Assembly: GCA_902793465.1 (NCBI GenBank)
Contig: CADBDT010000008.1
Coordinates: forward strand, 1-64,000
Direction: 5' to 3'
DNA length: 64,000 nt
From: an uncultured Coriobacteriaceae bacterium
GTDB taxonomy: Bacteria; Actinomycetota; Coriobacteriia; Coriobacteriales; Atopobiaceae
This document shows, piece by piece, positions 50,942-60,169 of this stretch. Below the pieces are notes generated by a model. That model saw only the letters and a program-made list of their open reading frames with translations, was not told the DNA's origin and did no database searches. Made by a program: the position numbers and the translations under genes. Positions within the stretch are counted from its first letter, which is position 1, and every line of letters begins with the position of its first letter.

Positions 50942-53254
50942 CTATCGGGCGTCTATGCGTCGTTTTAGCCACATGATGGACGCTTCCAGTATTCCCATTA
51001 CGCCCACCTCGGCAAAGGCAAAGACGCCGCACAGCACCCAGCTGCGCGTGGACATGTTGTAGATGTCAAACAGGTTCCAAAAGAAGCCGCATCCCGCAAT
51101 AAAGCCCACCACGCATATGGCAACCACTCCCAAACGGTATGCGTTGGGTGGCTTAATGAGTCCAAGGAGAATGAGAAAGCCCACCACGGAAAGCAAATAC
51201 GTACTTGCGGTTGCCACGTCCGTTTGGGATATGTCAAACAGGTTTGCAAACATCATCATGCAGGCAATGGCGGTAAAGGAGGTAAAGGCCGCCGGCAAAG
51301 ACCGAATAAACACCTCGGTTGCAAAGCGCCCCTCTTGCTTGTGCTCGTTTGGCTCGAACGCCAAAAGAAAAGCTGGAACACCTATGTTGAACATGGATAT
51401 GAGCGATACTTGGCTGGGTGTGAGCGGATAGGTAAACGACCCAAAGATCGTAAACAGCGCCAACGACAGCGAGAATATGTTCTTGTACAGGAACAAGGTC
51501 GCAGAGCGCGTTATGTTGTTGATGTCGCGTCTTCCCTCCGACACTATCTCCTTCATATGCGAGAAGTCCGAATCCAAAAGCACAACCTGTGCTGCCTGGC
51601 GCGCAGCATCGCTTCCCCCACCCATGGCGATGGAGCAATCTGCCTCCTTCATGGCCAGGATGTCGTTTACGCCGTCGCCTGTCATGGCAACCTTAAGGCC
51701 GTCGCTCTTAAAGGCCTGCACCAGCTGTTTCTTCTGCTCCGGCTTTACACGCCCAAACACCACGTACGAACGAATCGCTTCCGCAACGTCCTCATCGGTC
51801 TTGAGCGTAGATGCGTCCACATAGCGATTGGCGTCCGCAATGCCCGCATCCTCGGCAACCTTCGAGACGGTAAGGGGATTGTCTCCCGAAATAACCACGG
51901 TACGCACGCCCTGCTCCGCAAAGTGCAAGAAGGTCTCACGCGCGTCTGGACGCACCTCGTTTCGCAAGGCAAGAAATAGCAGCGGCTTGGTCTCGCTCCC
52001 CTCCCCCTCTGCAAAAACAAGAACCCTCATGCCCTCGGCCGCACGGCTCCTTACATCGTCCTCGCACGTCGCAAGCACATTGCTTGGCAGGACGAACTCG
52101 GGGGCACCCAGGCGATACACCGCATTGCTCGTAGCTATGCTTGAGTACTTGAGTGCCGAGCTAAACGGCGTTACTTCCTCGCATTCCAGCGGCTCCGCCG
52201 ATCCGTAGCTTTCCCTTATTGCCGCCATAGTCGCGTTGTTGTCGGGAACCGTGCAAACGTACGAGCGAAGCGTCTGTTTGTACTGCTCGACCGTGGTTTT
52301 ATCGATCCCAGGCGCCGCAAACGTCTCGCAAAGCGCCATGTTGTCGTTGGTTATGGTCCCGGTCTTGTCCACACAAAGAATGTCCACTCGCGCAAGCGTC
52401 TCTATGCTGCGCATGTCGTGCAAGAGCACCATGTTCTGCGCGAGCCTCATGGCGCTCAACGCCAGCGCAATTGTTACCAAAAGGTAGAGTCCCTCGGGTA
52501 TCATGCCGGTAACGGCACCCACCATGGAGGTTATTGCCACCGAAAAAGACGCACCGTTTTGCGTGATTGCCTGCGAATACAGAAGCCACCCCACAGGGAT
52601 AATAAGAATTCCCGCAACGAGGATTATTCGCTCGATGTCCTGCACCATCTCGGACTTCTTGTCCTTAACTTCCTTTGCCTTTGCCGTGAGCCGCGAGGCA
52701 TACGAGTTTTCGCCCACGCATGTGAGTCGCGCCAGCACCGTACCCGCCACCACAAAGCTTCCCGACATAAGCTCGTCGCCCACGCCCTTTTCTACTTCGT
52801 CTGCCTCGCCCGTAAGCAGCGACTCGTTTGCGCTCGCCTCTCCCTCTACCACCACGGCATCCGCTGGGACCTGCTGCCCGCTTTCCAGGCGCACCAAGTC
52901 CCCAAGCACCAGGGACTCAGAGGCAACGCGCACTTCTTGGCCGTCTCGTATGGCCACGTACTCGCTCACGTCCAAAAGCGCCAGCTTGTCCAATACCTTT
53001 TTTGATCGGAGCTGCTGTACGATGCCAATAATCATGTTTGCAATTACCACGGGCAAAAACGTAAGGCTTTTAAACGAGCCTGCCGCAATAACCAGGACTG
53101 CCAAAAGCGCAAAGATGGCGTTAAAGTAGGTAAAGACGTTCGACGCCACAATACGGGCAACGCTCATGCTGGACTTGGATGGTGCCGAGTTTACTTTTCC
53201 CTGCTTTACAAGAGCTTCGACCTCTTTGTTGGTTAGTCCCGCATAGCTTGACAA
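50942..53254 (-). CDS. Cation-translocating P-type ATPase, CtpE-like
   Basis: A 770-residue P-type ATPase. Actuator motif LTGEADEV, phosphorylation site DKTGTITNDN, nucleotide domain, hinge MTGDGVNDILAMKEADCSIA and about ten membrane helices. The short N-terminus without metal-binding domain and the absence of a CPC motif exclude a heavy-metal pump. The overall pattern (GLTNKEVEALVKQGKVN; FTYFNAIFALLAVLV) fits actinobacterial CtpE, linked to calcium uptake. Starts at TTG with AGGGGGA upstream. Confidence 0.85.
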   Translation of the reverse strand: MSSYAGLTNKEVEALVKQGKVNSAPSKSSMSVARIVASNVFTYFNAIFALLAVLVIAAGSFKSLTFLPVVIANMIIGIVQQLRSKKVLDKLALLDVSEYVAIRDGQEVRVASESLVLGDLVRLESGQQVPADAVVVEGEASANESLLTGEADEVEKGVGDELMSGSFVVAGTVLARLTCVGENSYASRLTAKAKEVKDKKSEMVQDIERIILVAGILIIPVGWLLYSQAITQNGASFSVAITSMVGAVTGMIPEGLYLLVTIALALSAMRLAQNMVLLHDMRSIETLARVDILCVDKTGTITNDNMALCETFAAPGIDKTTVEQYKQTLRSYVCTVPDNNATMAAIRESYGSAEPLECEEVTPFSSALKYSSIATSNAVYRLGAPEFVLPSNVLATCEDDVRSRAAEGMRVLVFAEGEGSETKPLLFLALRNEVRPDARETFLHFAEQGVRTVVISGDNPLTVSKVAEDAGIADANRYVDASTLKTDEDVAEAIRSYVVFGRVKPEQKKQLVQAFKSDGLKVAMTGDGVNDILAMKEADCSIAMGGGSDAARQAAQVVLLDSDFSHMKEIVSEGRRDINNITRSATLFLYKNIFSLSLALFTIFGSFTYPLTPSQVSLISMFNIGVPAFLLAFEPNEHKQEGRFATEVFIRSLPAAFTSFTAIACMMMFANLFDISQTDVATASTYLLSVVGFLILLGLIKPPNAYRLGVVAICVVGFIAGCGFFWNLFDIYNMSTRSWVLCGVFAFAEVGVMGILEASIMWLKRRIDAR

Positions 53255-53349
53255 TTTGTCCCCCTGACGTTGATCCTAACCATTATAGATTAAGCGCCCG
53301 CTAGCAACCTTAGGGTGCTGTACCCGCGGTTTGTTGGAGAACCCATGGC

Positions 53350-53459
53350 GGCGTGCCTATTGGGGATACTCCCCTACGGGTACATCGCGAATAGTCTTCT
53401 CATAATTAGACGGATTTCCTGCGATGTACCCGATGGGGAGTATCCCCAATAGGCACGCC
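53350..53459. repeat. Intergenic inverted repeat, family P (copy 2)
   Basis: Outer arms GGCGTGCCTATT and complement, then GGGGATACTCCCC and CGGGTACATCGCG with mirror image. It lies between the divergent ATPase and membrane-protein genes, so it sits in a promoter region, not behind a gene. Confidence 0.88.
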
Positions 53460-53528
53460 TCTGGGCAACGTACCCTATGGGCACAGCGCTGTTGGAAAAC
53501 GCGTCGGGGTTTGCGCTACACTGTGCGT

Positions 53529-54059
53529 ATGAATACGCAACCTTCAGAGCAGGCGCTACGACGCCAATACGAGGACACGCTGGTAATCACAGGTACCGGC
53601 GTTATGGCCTTTGGTGTTTGGAGTCTGGCAAAGACGGTGGTCGTTGCCGTGCTTAGGATGGATTTGCTTATGTGGGAGGTTTTTGGCAGAGAAGTCTCCG
53701 GCAAAGAGGCACTTCTATTCTTTTTTGTCCTAGGCGTCATGCTCCTAATTGACCTTGTTATTCGCTTGCGTTTGGGTCTGGCTGCACGCGCGGAGGGTCA
53801 TGGCAAAAGTGGACAAAAGACCAGTTTGGTGCTTGCGACGCTGCTTGCAATACCGTCGCTCGCATCCATCCTGTTTAGCCTCTTTTCCTTTATTACGGGC
53901 TCTCATTCCCCGTTCGAGCTGGTCGATATGGTTGTTACAGTGGCCATCGAGCTCACCTCTTTTGTTTTGCTCGTAGAGATGATAATGGCAGTCGTGCGTT
54001 TGCGGGCACTACGGGCTTCAAGCCAGCCAATGGGTTCCGAGGGGCACGGCAATGAGTAA
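53529..54059 (+). CDS. Membrane protein, 176 residues
   Basis: Four predicted membrane helices (GVMAFGVWSLAKTVVVAVL; LLFFFVLGVMLLIDLVIRLRL; LATLLAIPSLASILFSLFSF; VTVAIELTSFVLLVEMIMAV). No recognised motif. Overlaps the next gene by eight bases, which encodes a protein of equal length and similar topology; the two probably form a complex. Confidence 0.7.
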   Translation: MNTQPSEQALRRQYEDTLVITGTGVMAFGVWSLAKTVVVAVLRMDLLMWEVFGREVSGKEALLFFFVLGVMLLIDLVIRLRLGLAARAEGHGKSGQKTSLVLATLLAIPSLASILFSLFSFITGSHSPFELVDMVVTVAIELTSFVLLVEMIMAVVRLRALRASSQPMGSEGHGNE

Positions 54060-54582
54060 CTTTCAGAAGGCAAAGAGCGTCCTTTTTGCACTGGCGATGA
54101 TAGCCAGTGGTGTCTTACTGCTTGTGGCTGGCCAGAGCGGCATAGTTTTTGTAGCACTTGCACTTAGCGTCCTGCTCATGGCGTACGGCATAAAAAAGCT
54201 GGCGTTTTACCTCACGATGGCAAGGCACATGGTGGGTGGAAAGATGCTCTTGTATCTTGGCATTATCGCTTTGGACGTGGGCACGCTCGCCCTTACGTTT
54301 TTGGACAGCCCCAATATTATTGTTGTGCTCTACCTCGTGGGAGCCTATGCGTTATCGGGCGTGCTTAGCGTTCTTCGGAGCAGAGAGGCCCAAAAGTTGG
54401 GCGGAAGTTGGAAGCTCAGAATGTGTTCGGGCGTTGTAAGTTTGCTTGTGGCCGCCACGTGCATTGTTTTTATACAGGACGCCACCATATTGCTGTACGT
54501 CTTTGCGGCGGGACTCATCTACTCGGCATGCCTGCGCATAATACAGACGCTCAGGACCACCGACATCATATACATAGCATAG
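54052..54582 (+). CDS. Membrane protein, 176 residues, partner of the preceding
   Basis: Six predicted helices in three close pairs (VLFALAMIASGVLLLVAGQS; IVFVALALSVLLMAYGI; MLLYLGIIALDVGTLALTFL; IIVVLYLVGAYALSGVLSVL; VVSLLVAATCIVFIQ; LLYVFAAGLIYSACLRII). The layout resembles HdeD/DUF308-type proteins, but identity is uncertain. Translationally coupled to the preceding gene. Confidence 0.68.
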   Translation: MSNFQKAKSVLFALAMIASGVLLLVAGQSGIVFVALALSVLLMAYGIKKLAFYLTMARHMVGGKMLLYLGIIALDVGTLALTFLDSPNIIVVLYLVGAYALSGVLSVLRSREAQKLGGSWKLRMCSGVVSLLVAATCIVFIQDATILLYVFAAGLIYSACLRIIQTLRTTDIIYIA

Positions 54583-54588
54583 TGCAAA

Positions 54589-54617
54589 TAAAAAAGGCCC
54601 GAGCCGAAGCCCGGGCC
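54589..54617 (-). terminator. Terminator of the gap-pgk-tpi operon
   Basis: Minus strand GGCCCGGGC-TTCG-GCTCGGGCC followed by TTTTTT, 25 bases after the tpiA stop. A UUCG tetraloop hairpin. Confidence 0.9.
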
Positions 54618-54641
54618 ATAAGGTTGCGTCTAAGGCAACTG

Positions 54642-55409
54642 TTATGCCATAGCGGAGCGAACCATGTCGGCAAAGCCGTCGGCCTTGAGGGAAGCGCCGC
54701 CCACAAGGGCGCCGTCCACGTCTTCCTTCTCCAGGAAGCCGGCAATGTTGCTCGGGTTGGCGGAGCCGCCGTACAGCACGCGGATGCCTGCGGCCGTCTC
54801 TGCGCCAAAGATCTCCACCAGGGTCTTGCGGATGGCACCGCAAACTTCCTGGGCGTCGTCGGCCGTGGCGGTCTTGCCGGTGCCAATGGCCCAAATGGGC
54901 TCGTAGGCGATCACGTACTTAGAGGGATCGCTGATCTCGAGGCCAGCGGTGTCCTTCTTGATCTGGTCCACCACGAACTCGACGTGGGTGCCAGCCTCGC
55001 GGATCTCCAGCGACTCACCACAGCAGGAGATGGGCACGATGCCGTGGGCCATAAGGGCCTTGGCCTTCTTGTTGATGTCCTCGTCGGTCTCGCCAAAGTA
55101 GTCGCGACGCTCGGAGTGGCCAATGATGCAGTGCGTGGCACCAACGGCCTCGAGCATGTTGGGAGCCGTCTCGCCGGTGTAGGCGCCGGCCTCCTCCCAG
55201 TACACGTTCTGGGCAGAGAGGGCGAACGGGGCCTTCTCCTGCTCGATAACCTCGGCAACGCCCTTGAGGTCCACTGCCGGCGGAGCAACGACAACGTCCA
55301 CGTCGCCTGTGCCGTCCTTCAGCTCGGCGGCGAGCCCGGTTGCGAGCTCCACTGCCTCGGAGAAGGTCTTGTTCATCTTCCAGTTACCCGCGATCATCCT
55401 CTTACGCAT
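54642..55409 (-). CDS. tpiA: Triosephosphate isomerase
   Basis: A 255-residue TIM barrel interconverting dihydroxyacetone phosphate and glyceraldehyde-3-phosphate. GNWKMN with catalytic Lys, IIGHSERR with His, and AYEPIWAIGTG with Glu. The ATG at 55409 overlaps the pgk stop by eight bases, giving translational coupling. Confidence 0.96.
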   Translation of the reverse strand: MRKRMIAGNWKMNKTFSEAVELATGLAAELKDGTGDVDVVVAPPAVDLKGVAEVIEQEKAPFALSAQNVYWEEAGAYTGETAPNMLEAVGATHCIIGHSERRDYFGETDEDINKKAKALMAHGIVPISCCGESLEIREAGTHVEFVVDQIKKDTAGLEISDPSKYVIAYEPIWAIGTGKTATADDAQEVCGAIRKTLVEIFGAETAAGIRVLYGGSANPSNIAGFLEKEDVDGALVGGASLKADGFADMVRSAMA

Positions 55410-56592
55410 CGAGAAGCGCCTCCACTCCAGGAAGGGCCTTGCCCTCGACGAGCTCCATGGACGCGCCACCACCGGTGGAAATCCAGCTCATCTGGTCGGC
55501 CAGGCCAAACTTATTGATTGCTGCGACGGAATCGCCACCGCCGATGATGGACGTGCAGTCCGAAGCGCCAATCGCGCGAGCGACGGCCTCGGTGCCCTTG
55601 GCAAACTGATCAAACTCAAAGACGCCCATGGGGCCGTTCCAGAACACAGTGGCGGCCTTCTTTACGGCGTCGCAGTACAGCTCGATGGTCTTGGGGCCAA
55701 TGTCCATGCCCATCATGTTGTCGGGAATGGCGTCGGAAGCAACCACGGTGCCCTCGGCGTCCTCGCCAAAGTGGTCGGCGACCACGTTGTCGATGGGGAG
55801 CAGGATCTTGCAGCCCTTCTCCTCGGCCTTCTTGAGCATCTCGCCGGCGCGCTCGATCCAGTCCTCCTCCTTGAGGGAGGTGCCCACGCCATAGCCCTTG
55901 GCCAGGAAGAAGGTGTAGGCCATGCCGCCACCGATGATCAGGGTGTCAGCGGACTCAATGAGGTTCTCCAGAACGCCAATCTTGGAGGAGACCTTGGAGC
56001 CACCCACGACTGCCACGAACGGACGCTCGGGCTCGGCGAAGATGCTGGTCAGGGTGTCAACCTCTTTCTCCAGCAGGAAGCCGGCCACGGCCGGGATGTA
56101 CTCGGCGGCGCCCACGACGGAGCCCTGCGCACGGTGCGCGGTGCCAAAGGCGTCGAGCACGAAGATGTCGGCGTAGGAGGCGAACTTCTTGGCAACCTCG
56201 GGGTCGTTCTTCTTCTCGGCCTTGAGGAAGCGGACGTTCTCGAGCACCAGGATGTCGCCGGGCTTGACGGCGGCGCAGGCCTCGGCGGCCTCTTCGTCGT
56301 AGGTGTGCTCAATGAACTTCACGTCGTAGCCGGTGAGCTCGGCGAGCTTCTCGGCTGCCGGACGCAGGGAAAGCTCGGGCTCGAAGCCGTCGCCCTTGGG
56401 GCGTCCAAGGTGGCTCATAAGAATGATGCCAGCGTTGTGCTCCTTGAGGTACTTGATGGTGGGGATTGCCGCGCGGACACGCGTGTCGTCGGTAACGACA
56501 CCGTCCTTAAGAGGCACATTGAAGTCGACGCGCATAAGGATTTTCTTGCCGTCGACATCGATGTCCCGCACGGTCTTCTTGGTAAAGGCCAT
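55402..56592 (-). CDS. pgk: Phosphoglycerate kinase
   Basis: A 396-residue kinase making ATP from 1,3-bisphosphoglycerate. RVDFNVPLKDG near the start, LMSHLGRPKG, the hinge region and the C-terminal GGGDSVAAINKFGL nucleotide loop are intact. AAGGAG lies eight bases before the ATG at 56592. Confidence 0.96.
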   Translation of the reverse strand: MAFTKKTVRDIDVDGKKILMRVDFNVPLKDGVVTDDTRVRAAIPTIKYLKEHNAGIILMSHLGRPKGDGFEPELSLRPAAEKLAELTGYDVKFIEHTYDEEAAEACAAVKPGDILVLENVRFLKAEKKNDPEVAKKFASYADIFVLDAFGTAHRAQGSVVGAAEYIPAVAGFLLEKEVDTLTSIFAEPERPFVAVVGGSKVSSKIGVLENLIESADTLIIGGGMAYTFFLAKGYGVGTSLKEEDWIERAGEMLKKAEEKGCKILLPIDNVVADHFGEDAEGTVVASDAIPDNMMGMDIGPKTIELYCDAVKKAATVFWNGPMGVFEFDQFAKGTEAVARAIGASDCTSIIGGGDSVAAINKFGLADQMSWISTGGGASMELVEGKALPGVEALLDA

Positions 56593-56640
56593 GGGAATCA
56601 CTCCTTAGATCGAAACTAACAGACACACTTGCACAAACAG

Positions 56641-56680
56641 AAAAGGGCGCGGCGCGGCCCGAGAGCTGCAACCGCGCCCC
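56641..56680 (-). terminator. Intercistronic hairpin between gapA and pgk
   Basis: Minus strand GGGCGCGG and CCGCGCCC with a roughly 19-base loop, followed by TTTT. It may be an attenuator letting gapA be expressed above pgk, or an mRNA-stability element. Confidence 0.55.
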
Positions 56681-56700
56681 AGTTCCCTGAGGAGAACGTA

Positions 56701-57723
56701 CTAGGCGACGAACTTCTCGAAGTACTTGATGGTGCGGACCATCTGGGAGGTGTAGGAGTTCTCGTTGTCGTACCAAGAGACGACCTGGACCAGATACTCG
56801 TCGTCGGAGACCTGGGAAACCATGGTCTGGGTGGCGTCGAACAGCGAGCCGTACATCATGCCCACGATGTCGGAGGAGACGATCTCGTCCTCGTTGTAGC
56901 CAAAGGACTCGTTGGACTGAGCCTTCATGGCAGCGTTGATGGCGTCAACGGTAACCTCTTTGTCCGTCTTGATGACGGCGAACAGCAGCGTGGTGGAGCC
57001 GGTGGGCGTCGGGACGCGCTGGGCGGCGCCGATGAGCTTGCCGTTGAGCTCGGGGATAACCAGGCCGATGGCCTTAGCAGCACCGGTGCTGTTGGGAACG
57101 ATGTTCACAGCGCCAGCGCGGGCACGACGGAGGTCGCCCTTGCGCTGCGGGCCGTCGAGGATCATCTGGTCGCCGGTGTAGGCGTGGATGGTCGCCATGA
57201 TGCCGCTCTGGATGGGCGCGAAGTCGTTGAGGGCCTTGGCCATAGGAGCGAGGCAGTTGGTGGTGCAGGAGGCGGCGGAGATGATGTCGTCGTCTGCGGT
57301 CAGCGTCTCGTGGTTGACGTTGTAAACGATGGTGGGGAGGTCGTTGCCCGCAGGAGCGGAGATGACGACCTTCTTGGCGCCGGCCTTGATGTGGGCGGCA
57401 GCCTTGTCCTTAGCGGTGAAGAAGCCAGTGCACTCGAGCACTACGTCAACACCGAGCTCGCCCCAGGGCAGCTCCTCGGGGTTGGGCTTCGCGTAAATGG
57501 TGATCTCCTTGCCATCAACGGTAATGGAGTTCTCGCCAGCGACGACCTCGTGATCGCGGGCGTAGTTGCCCTGCGAGGAGTCATACTTCAGAAGGTGCGC
57601 AAGCATCTTGGGGGAGGTGAGGTCGTTGATAGCGACGATCTCGGAGCCCTCGTGACCAAACATCTGACGGAACGCCAAGCGGCCGATGCGGCCAAAACCG
57701 TTGATAGCAACCTTAACTGCCAT
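56701..57723 (-). CDS. gapA: Glyceraldehyde-3-phosphate dehydrogenase, type I
   Basis: A 340-residue NAD-dependent GAPDH. NAD motif INGFGRIGR, catalytic Cys in [12 protein letters not shown], and the C-terminal [15 protein letters not shown]. Strong AAAGGAG before the ATG at 57723. First gene of the glycolytic operon, downstream of whiA. Confidence 0.97.
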   Translation of the reverse strand: MAVKVAINGFGRIGRLAFRQMFGHEGSEIVAINDLTSPKMLAHLLKYDSSQGNYARDHEVVAGENSITVDGKEITIYAKPNPEELPWGELGVDVVLECTGFFTAKDKAAAHIKAGAKKVVISAPAGNDLPTIVYNVNHETLTADDDIISAASCTTNCLAPMAKALNDFAPIQSGIMATIHAYTGDQMILDGPQRKGDLRRARAGAVNIVPNSTGAAKAIGLVIPELNGKLIGAAQRVPTPTGSTTLLFAVIKTDKEVTVDAINAAMKAQSNESFGYNEDEIVSSDIVGMMYGSLFDATQTMVSQVSDDEYLVQVVSWYDNENSYTSQMVRTIKYFEKFVA

Positions 57724-57964
57724 ACTTTCTCCTTTCGTGAGGCCGTCGGGGCACATCCCCGATTCAGCCAAACTCAACACTGCGATTGATTATACCCTCG
57801 TGTGGCCATCGACCGTCCGCGACTCCGTGAGCGTAGGCAAATTGAGGTGCAACGGATACCACTTGACAAAGCCGCACATAACACGAACACACTACAAGTT
57901 GTTGTGGTGCGGCTTCCCACCACATCAGGTTGCGTTGAACGCTAGGCCGTGCCCTTGTTCATTT

Positions 57965-58009
57965 GGGGCGACCTATCAAGAGGGGTACTCCCCCTTGATA
58001 GGTCGCCCC
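57965..58009. repeat. Small inverted repeat after whiA
   Basis: GGGGCGACCTATCAAGAGGG pairs with CCCCTTGATAGGTCGCCCC around TAC. It lies five bases past the whiA stop and shares GACCTATCAAG with the repeats at 27338 and 45853. It may act as a terminator, although no T-tract follows. The 57724-57964 stretch holds only the gapA promoter region. Confidence 0.8.
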
Positions 58010-58013
58010 CTGC

Positions 58014-58934
58014 TCATTCGGCAAGCTTTTGCAGGCGCAGGACACGATGGTACATGGCCGACTTGGAGGCAGGCGGATCGCAGAGCTTTCCCAAGTCGGC
58101 AAGGGACATTTCTGGGTTGCGAACCCGCAGCTCACAGAACTCTCTGAGTGCAGGAGGCAAGCTTGCCAGCCCAACCTTCCTGAGCACGTTTTCTATAAGG
58201 TGAAGCTGATCTGCGCCAGACCTTGAGGAGCGCCTGCCGTTTGCCAACTCGGCGTTGACCCTTCGGTTAACGTCGTTCTTTACGTTCTTTAGATGGCGAA
58301 CGTTGTCTACCGCACGTGCAGAGCGTTCCGCACCCATCGACTTAAGCAGCAGCCGCACGTCCTCGAAGCTCTTGAGGTATACGGCATACGACCCACGGCG
58401 GTGGTTGAGCCTTGCAGTCGCGCCCATGTGGTTAACGAGGCTCGCTATATCGTTGGCAAACTCCTCCCCCGTTACGGCAATTTCCAAGTGAAAGTCGCCA
58501 CGGGGGTCGGCCACAAAACCGCCGGCCATAAACGCTCCTCGAATAAAGGAACGCACGGCCCCCATGCTGGGAAGCAAGTTTTGGGGAACGCCCGAGGCCA
58601 GCCCGCGACCTGGCACAATGATTCCCAGCCTTACCAGGTCGTCCGCAAGCCCTTCCTGTTCGGGTATCTCTATAAGGTAGTTTCTGGACTTGCGCTGCAC
58701 GGATCGCCTTACGGTGAGCATGGTTTGCAGGTCCAGCTGCTTGTGTACCAGCCTCATTACCGTACGCGCCACAGAGCCCGTCTCGGTTGCAACTCGCAAA
58801 GAATACCGCCCCGGTCCATGGAAGGAAAGCGTTCCGCACACCCGCATGAGGGCCGAAAGCTCGGCCAGCACGCAGTTGGGATCGGCGTCTTCCACGCGCG
58901 AGAGCTCGTCCTTTACCTCCGCAGTAAAGCTCAT
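58014..58934 (-). CDS. whiA: DNA-binding protein WhiA
   Basis: A 306-residue WhiA: an N-terminal LAGLIDADG-homing-endonuclease-like fold (MSFTAEVKDELSRV; AFMAGGFVADPRGDFHLEIA) and a C-terminal helix-turn-helix (MSLADLGKLCDPPASKSAMY). In actinobacteria it links growth to division and sporulation genes. Starts two bases after the rapZ stop; the yvcK gene normally between them is missing. Confidence 0.94.
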   Translation of the reverse strand: MSFTAEVKDELSRVEDADPNCVLAELSALMRVCGTLSFHGPGRYSLRVATETGSVARTVMRLVHKQLDLQTMLTVRRSVQRKSRNYLIEIPEQEGLADDLVRLGIIVPGRGLASGVPQNLLPSMGAVRSFIRGAFMAGGFVADPRGDFHLEIAVTGEEFANDIASLVNHMGATARLNHRRGSYAVYLKSFEDVRLLLKSMGAERSARAVDNVRHLKNVKNDVNRRVNAELANGRRSSRSGADQLHLIENVLRKVGLASLPPALREFCELRVRNPEMSLADLGKLCDPPASKSAMYHRVLRLQKLAE

Positions 58935-58936
58935 GG

Positions 58937-59869
58937 CTAGTCGTTTCTAACGTTTGCGAGCATGAGGTCGCGGTGCGATGCCGCCACGTGGTAGTCCTTC
59001 TGGCGCAGGTAGTCGGCGGTCGCGTTTGCGATCGCAACGCTTCGATGCTGCCCGCCCGTGCAGCCAATGGCAATGGAGACCCTGGACTTGCCCTCCGCAA
59101 TATAGCCCGGAACAACCACATCCAACAGGCGCTTCCACGCAGCGAGGAACTCCTGAGTTACGGGATGCTCCATAACAAAGTCGCGCACCATGGGGTCTTC
59201 GCCCGTAAGGGTTCTCATCTTTGGATCCCAGAACGGGTTTGGCAAAAAGCGCACGTCTATAAGGAGGTCCGCCTCCACGGGCATGCCGTGCTTGAACCCA
59301 AACGAGAACACGTGAACCTCCAGCAGCTGCTGGTCGCTTAGCTCGGCAAACTCGCCTCGAATAATCGTACGCAGCTCGCTGGCCAGCATGTTGGAAGTAT
59401 CGATTATTAGGTCGGCTATCTCGCGTGTTGGCTCCAGACCCGCGCGCTCGCGTGCGATGGCGTCGGACAAAATCTCGCCTTCCCGCGCAATGGGATGGCG
59501 GCGGCGGTTCTCGTTGTAGCGACGGATAAGAACCTCGTCGGACGCGTCCAGGAATATGACCTTGTACGAGAGGTCGTGCTCGCTCAGCTCGGCAAGCGTG
59601 TGCGTAAGGTCCCCAAACAGGTCTTGGCTGCGCAGGTCGCAGGTTACCGCCAGATGCCTGCCGGCGCCCGAACCCACGCCAATTGCATTAGCAATTTGCA
59701 GGACGAGTCCCGTGGGAAGGTTGTCTATGCAAAAGTAGCCCATGTCCTCGAACACATGCATTACCTGCGTGCGTCCGCTGCCCGAAAGACCTGTGATAAT
59801 AACGACGTCGGCATCGCGATCGCGCTTTGCTGCCTCGCGCATGCTCTCTTCGGATGCTATGTGGGTCAT
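58937..59869 (-). CDS. rapZ: RapZ/YvcJ nucleotide-binding protein
   Basis: A 310-residue P-loop protein of the RapZ/YvcJ family, an adaptor in small-RNA or amino-sugar control. Walker A reads GLSGSGRT, with Arg in place of the usual Lys. VFEDMGYFCIDNLPTGLV and the C-terminal IGCTGGQHRSVAIA are conserved. The ATG at 59869 follows AAAGGAGG; the nine codons upstream are not used. Confidence 0.93.
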   Translation of the reverse strand: MTHIASEESMREAAKRDRDADVVIITGLSGSGRTQVMHVFEDMGYFCIDNLPTGLVLQIANAIGVGSGAGRHLAVTCDLRSQDLFGDLTHTLAELSEHDLSYKVIFLDASDEVLIRRYNENRRRHPIAREGEILSDAIARERAGLEPTREIADLIIDTSNMLASELRTIIRGEFAELSDQQLLEVHVFSFGFKHGMPVEADLLIDVRFLPNPFWDPKMRTLTGEDPMVRDFVMEHPVTQEFLAAWKRLLDVVVPGYIAEGKSRVSIAIGCTGGQHRSVAIANATADYLRQKDYHVAASHRDLMLANVRND

Positions 59870-60045
59870 GCTGGCCTCCTTTGCAACGGAATACATCTAG
59901 CATAACGCAAAAGGCGGCATGTAGAACCGCTCATGCCCATCGTACCCGCATCCCTATCGTCGAGCGTCCAGTCGAGCCAGCCGTGCACAGCAAACGGCCT
60001 TAACCGTTCTACACGGTGACAAGCACGGGAGGTTGTGCGAAAGGG

Positions 60046-60151
60046 GGTGCTGTGAGGGGATATTCCCCTACGGGTACATCGCGGATAGGCCGATTTGCAA
60101 AGAAATCCCTGCTCGCGATGTACCCGATGGGGAGTATCCCCTCACAGCACC
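60046..60151. repeat. Intergenic inverted repeat, family P (copy 3)
   Basis: Outer arm GGTGCTGTGA and complement, then GGGGATATTCCCC, CGGGTACATCGCG and the mirror side. It lies between the ChW surface gene and rapZ (same strand), about 20 bases past the surface-gene stop. The rest of 59870-60169 holds no gene. Confidence 0.88.
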
Positions 60152-60169
60152 TCCAGGCCCGACTCGAGG

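Noticed and set aside
55264-57789. Two long plus-strand frames opposite pgk/tpiA and gapA
   Set aside because: Gly/Val/Leu-rich mirror images caused by strong codon bias of the highly expressed glycolytic genes.
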